From positions 9,042,213 to 9,106,212 of the forward strand of contig OZ234493.1 in NCBI GenBank assembly GCA_965153455.1: a stretch of DNA of 64,000 nucleotides, given 5' to 3'. The position numbers and the translations under genes are program-made. This document shows positions 37,836 to 48,448 of this stretch, in pieces. Position 1 is the stretch's first letter. Each line of letters opens with the position of its first letter. The DNA comes from Sphagnum compactum. Lineage: Eukaryota > Bryophyta > Sphagnopsida > Sphagnales. The notes beneath the pieces are model-generated. The model was not told the origin of the DNA. It made no database searches and saw only the letters and a list, made by a program, of their open reading frames with translations.

Positions 37836-38333
37836 AGTTTCAAAAAAAGCTTGTGAATATTTCTTGCTTTGAAGAACCAAAGAGCTTAAGATGTTGTGAA
37901 CTTGATTGAATGAAATGTCAAATGCCATGCTGAATGTTGTTGTTTTGAATGTTGCATCAAATGTTGTTGAGCCGAACGTTGTGCCAATGCTTCTAGTAGT
38001 TTTGATTGCCCATGTTGGAACTAGTCCAACAACATCAATTTGATAAATATTGATGCATAAGTAGAGGAAATAAGTGTTGACATGATGTAGAATCTATAGT
38101 GCATGCTAGGGCATATTTGAAGGAAAAAAAAAAAATTGTTCATGAAAAACTTCGTACAATGGGAATTTTCATTGCAATGTGAATTCATTGTCTCCTTTTA
38201 GAGTCCATAGATGATCAATCAAGTCATTTCATAGTTTGAAGTGCATATTTGCATATTCTATTTCTTGAGGCCATTTTTGTATTCAACAAAAGAGAGCCCT
38301 TGCTTGATGTGAATTGTGGTTGCATCAAAACAT

Positions 38334-39280
38334 GGTTCTAGACCTTTAGTCTCCTCATCTTCTACTATCATATTATGTGAGATAACACACACAATGAGAA
38401 TATATGAAACTACACTCTAATCCCATTGCTAAGAAGGGTTTTGAATAATTGCAAATTGACTTTGCAAGACCCCAAAGCTTTGTTCAAAGTCCTTCCGAAC
38501 TACTTCATGGTGTCGCGCATAGTGGTTACGTTTCTCACATTGTGGTTCATGAATTGTTTATTAGAATATTGACTCTCAAAGGTAGATGCCATCCATCAAT
38601 AGGTAGTACTTCAAATAATTATTCCCATTCACCTCAAACCCAAGGTTGTTGCTTACACCAATCAACAAATCATCTACCAAAGGTGAGTGATCCAAAACAT
38701 TTAGATCATTATTTCCATTGGGGTAAACCAAAATGAACATGTCAAAACCAAAGTCTTTTTTTGTGATGGATTTTAAGATGAAAAAACAATTTTGATCTTT
38801 ATCAAAAATTGAAAGGACCATGTTGTTGGGCAATTATTTCATTTATAATGCATGCAGTCCAAAGATGTAAACATCCCTAGAAACCCACACTCAAAATTGA
38901 TTTCAATTTGCTTCTCAAAAACCCTCCTATTGGGTTGTTAAAGGTACATGAGTTTGAAAACTTTTTCATCATTCAAGAAAAAGATTTCAACCTTTCCATA
39001 GTTGTGTTCTTTCCTATGTAAACATATTTTGTCGAGTGCATTAGTTGCCATGCCATAGGCTAACATCCTAATCATAATAGTACATTTTTGGATCACAAAC
39101 AAGCCCATGGCACCACAAGCATTTCGCTTTTAAACAAAATATGGATCATTTGTATTCATTGTTGCAACAACAACAAGAAAAAATGAATGTCGCATTTAAA
39201 ATTGACGTAAAAAATGATGTTCATCATACATTGGGTTTGGTGCAAAGTAATTGTACATTATTTGTTCATCACCAAACACT
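38334..39280 (-). pseudogene. PIF/Harbinger DDE transposase relic
   Basis: On the minus strand, through several stops and frame changes, the canonical order is preserved. MYNYFAPNPMYDEHHFLRQF leads, then DPYF-like and QKC-like regions, then MLAYGMATNALDK and GMFTSLDCMHYK (first catalytic Asp). NDLNVLDHSPLVDDLL gives the second Asp. Next are FEVNGNNY, YYLLMDGIY, a KDFEQSFGVLQSQFAI segment (Glu) and SHNMIVEDEE. About 315 codons are spanned, close to the size of the intact protein. The longest open piece is 85 codons, so it is inactive. Confidence 0.85.
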
Positions 39281-39663
39281 TTATCACTCACAGCGTTTGG
39301 TTGTTTTCTTGGCCTATTTTCACGATGCATTCGATGAACATTGATTTTAATATGTTGTGACACAACCAAAAATTGTTCATTTTTTTCATCATCATCAAGA
39401 TTTACCTATAGTTGCATCAACAATATGGCATGCCACTCCTCAACCATAGCTAGAATCACAAGCTCACAATCCATAAAAAAAGACAAGTAGGAAAAAATCA
39501 GGCCCAAATTAAAAAAATGGGAGAAATAACATAAAGGTAAAAAATGATGGCTAACAATGGGCTTTAATTTTATAAAATGGGATAACACTATATTTAGTGC
39601 TCGCATCGGGGCTTGCAAAGTAATATTGTCAGGTAGTTTTGTGTACTACAATAAGAGATGCCC

Positions 39664-40094
39664 TAAAAGTAGATAATGACAAAAGAAATGTAATAATATT
39701 TTTTTATTGCTTGCATTTAGGACCTTTGGTTAATTTAAGGTATTCAACTTTGGCCCTAAAGAGGAGGAGGCAAAGGCAAATGTGGCACATCTTTTGCAAA
39801 CACATGTGGTTAGTTTCAAGTTTCAACCGTGGCCAATTTAGGTATTGGCAAATACTAAGGTTTTTAAACCTTGGGACTATGTCCATAAATATTAAAACCA
39901 TTTCTTTACCATATCAAGGTTTGACTTATTTCATAAAATATTCAATTTACTTTGAAGTTGTCTTTTGGGTTTTTAATATTTTGTGTTTTCTGGTTTGTGA
40001 GTGCACAACTTATAAATAATTTTCATTCTTTTGAATTTTAAAGTTGATATTTGCAATGAATATGATGACAATTGGCATTGTCTTATTTGCTATC
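39664..40094. other. AT-rich intergenic DNA
   Basis: A 126-codon frame (39639-40019) crosses the proposed transposon end and has no recognisable domain; I treat it as chance. Confidence 0.5.
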
Positions 40095-40590
40095 TTTTTT
40101 TTTAATAATAATGATTTGAAATTTGAACCACATGTCCTTAGGGATTTTTTTAACTCATACAATTTGCAAAATTGAAAAATAAAATAAAATAATACAAGTT
40201 TGAAATAAGATGGAAATAGTACGTTTTATCAACATAATGACGAAAACTGACTATAACATAATTCTTTTTCTTTACAACGGTTTAAAATCTAGACCACATG
40301 TGCCTAAGGACATCATTTACTTCATGCAATTTGCATAATGAAAAAAAAATTCCAATTTTCAATAAGATGGAAAAACCCACAAAAATTGTATAAAACTCTC
40401 CTTGACAAAAGGACATAATATATATATATATAATGGCTTGAAATTTGAATCACATGTGCCTAGGGATGTTTTTTAATTCATGCAATTTTTAGAATTGAAA
40501 AAAAAAAGGAAAAAAGGTTTGAATGATGATGGTAAAAATGCCACAAAAACCATATAAAACCCTCCTTAAACATAATTCCATATTTGTTTT
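40095..40590. repeat. three tandem copies of an about 160-base unit
   Basis: The landmark (A/C)CACATGTGCCTAAGGA and its variants start near 40127, 40293 and 40449. Each is followed by a CATGCAATTT-like phrase, an A-rich stretch, (A/G)ATGGAAA and ATAAAACTCTCC/ATAAAACCCTCC. Copies are diverged and of unequal length (166 and 156 bases). Confidence 0.8.
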
Positions 40591-41550
40591 TGAAACCTTA
40601 ACCTTAATACAATTTTTTTATTAGGAATATATTTTCCTTATATTTTATACTATACAGAGGCAAATTCAAGAGAGTGAAAATAATTCTAAAATAATCATTC
40701 TAAAAACGACATTAACATGTATACATGCACAAACATTTAAAAGAAAAAAATAAAATCCAAGTATTTATGAAAATTACTTATCCTTAATACATACATGCAT
40801 AGGATGTGTTATTGGAGCTTCTAGTATTGTCAATATAATTAGTCTTTGGACTTTAGAGATATTGCAATGTTGTCCTTACAAAAGTGGATTTTTTTGAGGT
40901 AAAATTTTATAATAAACATTATTTTTTTGACTGATGGTCTCCTATATTTTTTACATGGTGTATAACAATAGTTATTATTATAAGCATGGGGCTCCATGTC
41001 CACGCATAGGGGCTTGAATGATGGGTAAAGTGAAAGGTTGACATTGAAGTGCCCCATTTGCCCTTCAAAACAGTGCATGTGCTTAAATTTTGTGGTTGCA
41101 TTTGGGTACAAATTAGTTATAAAGAGCCAACTACCTTGAGGATTGTGTCCTTATTGGGACATTAACATCAGAATGTTTTACAAACTATGTTTAAAATCAT
41201 GATTTACAAATCATCTTTTAAATGTTTTAATTACTGTGGCCCGAAAAAATGTTGCATTATACTATAACTAGTGGGTACCTGTGACCTTTGGACACTGTGA
41301 AGTCCCCCGGTTTCTTTAAACCAAGAGAGACACACACAAAGGCGCAAAGCAGCTATTTTTATTTTTATTTTATTTATTTTTTACGTTGAAAAGTCCCCCA
41401 TGAAAACATACATGGTGAAGCGAGCATTTTGGAATTTTTTTTTTAAAAAAAAAAATCGCCACATTTCCAGGAGGGGAAAAAAAAGAGTTTCCTGCATGGT
41501 CACTTTATCTAAAATCCATTACATGCCTGGAAATCCTATGGAGACGGAAT
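40591..41550. other. AT-rich intergenic DNA
   Basis: No gene supported. GC rises after 41280 (AAGTCCCCCGG near 41303), leading into the unit at 41584-41917. Homopolymer A/T runs near 41440 are notable. Confidence 0.5.
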
Positions 41551-41558
41551 GTCTGATA

Positions 41559-41568
41559 TATATAAAAG
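41559..41568 (+). promoter_or_regulatory. TATA-box-like motif ahead of a GC-rich unit
   Basis: TATATAAAAG lies about 25 bases before the left inverted repeat at 41584, the spacing of a TATA box to a transcription start. No coding frame follows, so any transcript would be non-coding. Chance occurrence in AT-rich DNA is quite possible. Confidence 0.3.
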
Positions 41569-41583
41569 CCCCATTTTAGTCTA

Positions 41584-41917
41584 ATCCTATATATTAATCC
41601 TATATATTATTATCCCATCTGGGTATATTTAGAGGCCGGCCGGTTCTGCCAAACCCCCTTCCCAAGCCCTGTCAGGCCAGGTGCGGCTCATTTCGGGACC
41701 TCGTTTCTGTCATCTGGGGGGTTGCACAATCGTGTCTCTCCGCCATCACGACCCGCACCTGGCGCTGGAACATTTCAGGTCAGGTGCGGCTCATTTTGGA
41801 ACCTCGTTTCTGTCATCTAGGGGGTTGCAGAATCGACCTCGCAGAGACTGTTAACGGGTCAGAATGGACAGGTTCAGACAGACACACTGACAGACCAAGT
41901 GAATTAATATATAGGAT
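41584..41917. mobile_element. 334-base GC-rich unit with perfect 15-base terminal inverted repeats (MITE-like)
   Basis: ATCCTATATATTAAT at 41584-41598 is matched exactly, inverted, at 41903-41917. The interior is clearly richer in GC than the surrounding desert and contains a 61-base direct repeat (41672-41732 and 41775-41835). Terminal repeats around a short non-coding interior suggest a miniature inverted-repeat element, but no target-site duplication is evident and the repeats are AT-rich. It could instead be a non-coding RNA locus or a remnant of a gene promoter. Confidence 0.45.
41672..41835 (+). repeat. 61-base direct repeat, two copies offset by 103 bases
   Basis: Both copies contain AGGTGCGGCTCATTT, ACCTCGTTTCTGTCATCT and GGGGTTGCA, with about six differences in 61 positions. 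This identity is much higher than for other repeats in the window, so the duplication is fairly recent or under constraint. Confidence 0.9.
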
Positions 41918-44900
41918 GTAAATACATACCAAATTTCCCATAAAAATGTCATTTAAAAATCACTTGAAACATTTTAAGATATTTTCAAAGCAATGAAAAT
42001 CATTGGCTACATTATTTAAAGAATTTTTTGGATATTCTACATTTATTAAATGGATTTCAAAATTTTCCAAATGTTCCCATAATACACTTGTAAAAGTTCA
42101 TCCAAAACTTTCAATTCAACATCAATTTAAATAACTATTTATCATAATGAAAATTAAGCAATGGTTACACTTTGGAATGATTCCTTCTACCCAATTTGCA
42201 TCCATTTAGTTTGTGTTCTTCAAGAAAAAAATCGCATATTCATGAACCATATATATATATATATATATATAATTCACTAAGTTGAAAATATTTGAGCACA
42301 TTCAATATGAATTGGAGAGTTAACAACTAGTTTGAGCAAGGAAAATGCCAAGAGATTTTTTGTAACTTTCAAGAATCTAATTCCTAACACCTTGTTGTAA
42401 GGCTTGCACTTGCAATTCAAATTTATTGAAGGGAAATTGTATTTAGCAAGTGCTTGACATGTAGGAAAAGGGTAGGGCTCACCTTTCCCATGTAAAAACT
42501 AGTGTTGGCCACATTTTGAGAAATGACTTATGTATTGGGCTACATTTGGGCTTAGATATTGAAAATCAACCTATTAGGTAACATTTTCGACAAGAGTCAA
42601 ACATGTATAGCCTACCTCCTTGGATGTTGATGATGTAGTGAATTATCAAGACCCATTTGGTCTAGTATCACTTTGATAAATTTGATACCCTACCTTTACT
42701 CACCCATGTGGATTTATGCTTCACCCAAATAGGTTATTTCCAAACTTTAAAATCATGTTTGCCATGCACAATTGAACTTATTTGTCAAATGACGTTTTCA
42801 CAAGTTGCATCAACTTACCTACACATTAAGAAGATAATTTTTTTGTATTCTGTAATGAAGATAAACAATTTTACGAGGACAATACCCAAGTAAGCTTCCA
42901 TATGTTCATGTCACTAACAATTCAAAAACTAGATATCTATGAAAAGCTAGTGCAACCTTGAAGATGTCAATAGAAAGCTCAAAAGGCCCTTTCATTTTAT
43001 TAAAGTTCCACAACATTCGGTGATCCTTAGTTTGGGAATTTAAAAAAATCAAATTTTTTGTATAATGGTTTTTAGGTTGTATTCTATGGTTCCCAAGCTA
43101 AATATTTGAAAAGGTCAACCCTTATGAACAATAGGCAGGTATTTCAAAAACAATACAAAGGAAATTGATAACTAGGGGTAGATTTTAAAGATGTAAATTT
43201 GATACCCAATGAGTCCATTAAAATTTCAAAATCTCATTATTTGATACCATGCGTGACATATTAAATTTGTTTACAAAGACAGTATTTGATTGGATATTTA
43301 AAAAACCAAAAACCAATCAGCAATGGTAAAAACTAATGTTCATGTGTTGATATGTGTTTTTGCAACATATCTTCAAATAGGAGATATAATTTTAAAAAAT
43401 TTATTACCCATAAAGAAAAATACGATATAAACATATTAACATCTAATTTTTTCTATTAAGGTAGAATTTGGGTGTTAAAAAACTTAAGATTTATGGTTTA
43501 GGGTAGATTTTTGGTACCCCCTACATCATATGCCTATTTTTGAGGTTTTAAATGGGTATATATAAAATAAAATTTAATGCCCCAAATCCAATGACCACAT
43601 GTTCACACCTAAATGCCGAGAAAGATACCTATATTGAAGTTTTCCCATTTTGATTCACATGACTTTAGTGTTCCCCACTATCAATTCACATTACAAGTGA
43701 AATTGGCATAACCACCTATCCCACCTAGGAAAAAGCTTTTAAAAATACCTACTTAAAACAACAAAAATGGTTATGTGCTATTAGGTCAACTTGTAGATTT
43801 TCTTTAAAAAACTTGTGATTGATGAATGTAACCAAATAAAATCTATTTTTTCTAGTTAATATTTGACCATTAGTTGTTCCCATTTAAAGATTTTAATTAA
43901 TTAATTACACATTTATAATCTCAAGTAAAAAAAATGGTTATATATATAGGTATAGTTTTTATTTACCCAAACTCCCAATTATATCCTTTTTTAGTTACAC
44001 AAAAGTTTTTAGCTTGCAAAACATTTATGTATAGGTTATAAAAAATGCATTTCACATGGAAAAATTGTATGCATTTTTAAAAGGTATATCAATTTAGAGA
44101 AAATAGGGTAGATTACAAGATATATTTTATATATTCAATTGGTATATCTTGGGTAAAAATAGACCTATACATAATTAGTAAAATCTTAGGAATGTTGTAT
44201 TGATAAGCCCATTTTCACATATTAATAAGGTATCAATTGGTATTGAGTACTTTCATACTGATGCACCTATAAGGTTCTTCCCGATACTTGGGGGATGAAA
44301 CATTAAGGGCATTGACACGAAGAAAACATAAGAAAAAAATTGGGGCACATTTCTTAATTTCATGCATTTAAAAAAAAAGGGTGTAAAGGAGTTCTAGGAT
44401 GGGGATTAAAAACAATTTGACAAGTTCATGAACTTTTCATGGACAAGTCACTTGCAAAATGGGGCTAACTTTGAGTCACAAATTTGACTTGGATAATGAC
44501 ATTTACATGATTCAAACTTGGGAAGAAGCCATAATTTTCTTCCCTATAGTATACTTTGTGCTTTTTTACATGGATTTCATTGGAGATCATTTGATTCTTG
44601 CTTCCTGGGTTTTTGTGGTTGGGAGTTGAACTTGTCGATTTGACTTTCAACCTTTTCTTAGACATAACTCATAGCTTCAAATGAATAATGCAAGTTCATT
44701 TTCGATATTTACATTTTGAGACCTTTCCAATATTATGAATTTTTATTTATTTTTACAAGGTTTATCCCTTTCATTTTTGTTCCAAACCTTTGTGAAATTT
44801 TGAGACTCATAATTCCCAAAGTGCAAGATCAATTCGAAAGTCTCAAAAGTGCTTCTTTTTCATTTCTTTAATGTTTTAGGTTTTTTTTTGCCTTAGTTTA

Positions 44901-45825
44901 TTCTTAGGCCATTTTTTCTTTGTTTTGCCGCAACTTTGGTCACAAGCCCAAGTTTAAGGTCATGACACATATGGGTGTGATATTGATATTGGATCATTTT
45001 CAACATTTTCATATCATCATAGTCCTAATATTGGATTTATATTGAGCCTAATATTTTTTCATTTGTTTTAAGGTTCATTTTGTACACAAATCTTGACAAT
45101 ACAACCATGTTTGATGCATTCATGTGGAACTAGGTGAAAAATAATGTATGTGATGATGTAATATTTATTGCATCTTGCATTAACCAATGAGATTTGCTAA
45201 CCCACAATCCATGAAACTTTGCTTCAGCTATAAAAATTCCAAAGTTTCATTAGGTTAATTAACAACACCTTAATCAAAAGCCTTGGAACATTGAAACACA
45301 AAAGTCATGGTTCAACATATGGCATGAAAAAATCTATTCACAAATAACATCATGGTTTTTTATCATCACAATTTGTTCATCTATTTGGATATTGGCTATC
45401 TAGGTTCCTTTCATGATGGGTCCATATTGTGGTAGTTTAAGCTCTAGAAAGCTTGGTGGTAGTATTTTGTTCACACATATGACTACTTCAAATATCTACT
45501 AGGTGGCTTAGGCTATTGGGGGGAAAAAATGTTCATCATCCATTGGATTAGCAAGTGAAAGTGAGCTCTTAATGCCAACCAATCTATATATAATCATAGC
45601 ATACAACAAAATGCATGTAGGATACAAAGTCAAAGTGAAGTGAGGAATAGGAAATTTCAAGGATAATGGAGGTGTTTGATGAAAAGTATCTGATTCAACA
45701 AAACCCACTTCTACATTGTAATGTTCAAATCTATAATTTTTCTTAAGATTATGTTGGATTCCTCCATTTCTACCCAAGATCATGAACAAGTATGGGTTAG
45801 AAATCAAATTATTTCAAAGCATCAT
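41918..45825. other. AT-rich intergenic desert
   Basis: Nothing supported beyond a short AT microsatellite near 42250. The 99-codon minus frame at 45508-45807 and the 61-66 codon frames are without recognisable content. Confidence 0.55.
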
Positions 45826-46140
45826 GTTGTCACACTCACAAAAGTCATTAGATTCCAAAATGTTTCAAAATGTCATACTATCACTCACAAAAAGTCATTG
45901 GATTCCAAAGTTCGTCAAATGATCACATTGTCACACTCACGAAAAGCAATTGAATGCCAAATTGCTTCAAATTGTCACACTGTCACACTCACAAAGGGTC
46001 ACTGGATTCCAAAGTGCTTCAAATGTCACACTATCACACTCACAAAAAGTCATTGGATTCCAAATTGCTATCACGTTATCACACTCTAATAGACTCATTG
46101 ATTCCCAAATTGCTCAAAGCGTAGCACTATTACAATCACC
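45826..46140. repeat. about 51-base tandem array, six copies
   Basis: CACTCAC recurs at 45833, 45882, 45934, 45986, 46037 and as CACTCTA at 46082 (spacing 45-52). The unit reads roughly TCACACTCACAAAAAGTCAT, then TGGATTCCAAATTGCTTCAAA. Copies differ at many positions. Confidence 0.9.
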
Positions 46141-46164
46141 AAAACCTACTAGATTTGAAGTCAA

Positions 46165-46480
46165 GAAATGTCAAACATGATCGGTCTCTACCTTGCTACA
46201 AGTAGGAGAAAGGTTCAAACATGTTCAAAATTTAAGCTTAATTTGAACATACCCTAATTAGGTTTCTACCTTGTTGTAGGTAGGAGAGAGGTTCAAAAAT
46301 GTCAAGTTTGCGCTTCATAAGTGTCAAATAGATCCCTAATTAGGTCTCTACCTTGTTGTAGGTAGGAAAACAACTCAAACATGTCCAATTTAAGCTTAGT
46401 AAATCATACAAACCCTAAATAGGTCTCTACCTTGCTGCAAGTAGGAGAGAGGCTCAATAACTATCAAACAGACTCCCCAA
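46165..46480. repeat. about 80-base tandem array, four copies, with a small inverted repeat
   Basis: GGTCTCTACCTTG recurs near 46183, 46261, 46343 and 46422. Each unit contains CTACC-TTGTTGTA-GGTAG, a potential 5-bp stem, then GAGAGGTTCAAACATGT and CCTAATTAG. It is unrelated in sequence to the array just before it. Confidence 0.9.
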
Positions 46481-46489
46481 TGTGGAAAA

Positions 46490-48448
46490 CCACCTCGACA
46501 ATCAAAAAACCCCCCAAATGTTGAGCTCTTCAATGAAATAATCGAGACAATCGTGAACGATTCCGTGAGCTTCTTGAGTGAGATCCACTAACAACATGCT
46601 TCTTAATTATGCCTGGAAATTGGAGGGAGAATAGAATTCAAAACTCTAATCCTCACCTCCAAAGCTTGAGAGCTCCTTGAAAATTGGAAATGTGAAGGCT
46701 GAAAAATCTTTGTGCAAATTCGTTCTCCAACTTCTGAGTGCTCCACTTTGCGAGCCACTCCACTCTGTGGTCGAGCTATTCAGGTCTCCAATACTTTCTT
46801 CTCCGTGCCCAAGCTGGAACCACACAACTCCACGTTAATCCGAGTTTTGTATGTACCAACATGTCAACGTTAGATTGCTGCCATGTGGTTCCTTGTCCAA
46901 ATTCATCTTCCGAGAAACTGGAGAATGGTTTCAGAACCTCCATTGGTTGATTCTGGTTGCTCAGGCTTTAAATGGTTTAGGAGATCATCTAGTTCGGTTG
47001 CAGCCATTATTGGGACTTATACATATTATGGTGCAATTAGCTTCTGTATTAGGTGACGGTCGTTGGGAGGATCTGGCCAAAAGGCCGCTGGCCACAAGCT
47101 GGGTCTAACCAATAGCTCATTTTCTGACATAGTTGGCACTGGGGAGAGATTCTGCCATGTCATTAGGAACTTTGTAGACTAGTTGCTAGACCTCACAATA
47201 TTCCATGTGCCAGTTCTTTGCATTGGAAGCAGCAGCTGACCCTAAGATGCATAGGGTTAAGGGCAATATCTCTCCTAAGTGATAATTCCATTGTCTATCT
47301 TGCATCCTACCTCCACCGTCATCTAACAACTCTAACTTGGAATAGGTGCATGGAATACACTGTGGCCTTTGAAGATGTGATTGAAAATCTCATTCAACTT
47401 CAAATGGAACCCCGTTGGAAAGACAATTTGAGACTGTCAGGGACACTAGAATACAAACATCACTGAGACATGTTATGGACATGGCATACTGCATATTGCA
47501 TATAGCTTCAAGCGACTTTCAATATTTCAGCTGATTGCAGTAAATTCTTAGGTGCCTCATGGCACGTATTTAGAGGTGCTCACAGAGTGACAATCTGTGT
47601 GTGCAGATTTTTTGATGTGATTTCAGTGTATCCACAAACCATGGGAACCCTCAAGACTTGGGATGCTACATGTTAGTCTCAACAATTCTGAATTGGGTGC
47701 TGATATTCACCAATATATGTCCAAGCTCTGAAGTCTGTTCTAATCATGCTGAACCTGTGATCAGCCCCATTGATTTAGTCTTCTTGTAGACACTGCTCTG
47801 GGTGATTTCTGTCCTGAAATTTGTCCCACCAACAGATTTAACTACCCTGATCCTAAAGCCTGAGATTCAGTTGATTTGTAAAGATATGCACTTCAAATCT
47901 TGTTTCAACAGTCTAAGTTCTGTTTCTTATGGGAAAGCTAGCAGTAAATTCTTCTCAAAAAATTTCTCCCCATGCTTATCTACTAGCAAACTTGGATTTG
48001 GAGATCCTTATGAATAGGGACTGAGCAGTATGACTGAAATCTTGGTTGAACACCGTTCTCCTTCCTTTGAGTTGTGATCTAGTACAAGTGACCAGTCTGA
48101 GAAAAAACGCTGCCCTTCTTTTAGGTCTCCAACGATGCTGTTTTCCCTATACATCACACAAGAAACAACCTCATGCTTGGATTGTATTTACTACCAGAAC
48201 ACTTGCTGTGAAAACCCACAACAAGCTCCAAAACATCAATACATGCAAGTTTATTTACAAGAACGTTGGATGCATATACCTTAAACTTTTCAGGTGGAGA
48301 TGGCTTCCAGCATTGAGAATGCCTGGAGGATTTGATGTGTGATGGCAATTTTTTCTGTGCAATAAAGTAACAGACACACAAGTAAGAATGGTTTTTAAGT
48401 CAAGCAAAGTATGTAAAAGTAAGATGATTCACAAAGGAAGCACTGAGC
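46490..48448. other. stretch of genic composition without a recognised gene
   Basis: Base composition resembles introns and UTRs of nearby genes, not the AT deserts, yet no frame above about 98 codons or known motif appears. On the minus strand 48360-48276, bounded by an acceptor-like CACAG and a donor-like AAG|GTATAT, could encode LPSHIKSSRHSQCWKPSPPE. This might be a last exon of the STICHEL-like pseudogene, but its phase does not match the preceding piece. The rest may be UTR, intron or non-coding transcript. Confidence 0.4.

Larger units (their letters stand above)
37174..39663. mobile_element. PIF/Harbinger DNA transposon fossil with two convergent ORF relics
   Basis: It combines a Myb/NAM-associated ORF relic on + (37174-37835) and a DDE transposase relic on - (38334-39280), the two-protein set of plant PIF/Harbinger elements. 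The right end is proposed at GAGATGCCC (39655-39663) followed by TAA: PIF elements start with GGG-rich repeats such as GGGCATCTC and duplicate TTA/TAA. The matching left end was not found, so the left limit is only the start of recognisable coding. Confidence 0.75.

Noticed and set aside
46738-47466. Possible protein-coding gene on + from three 70-85-codon frames
   Set aside because: Frames do not connect through plausible splice sites and show no recognisable domain.
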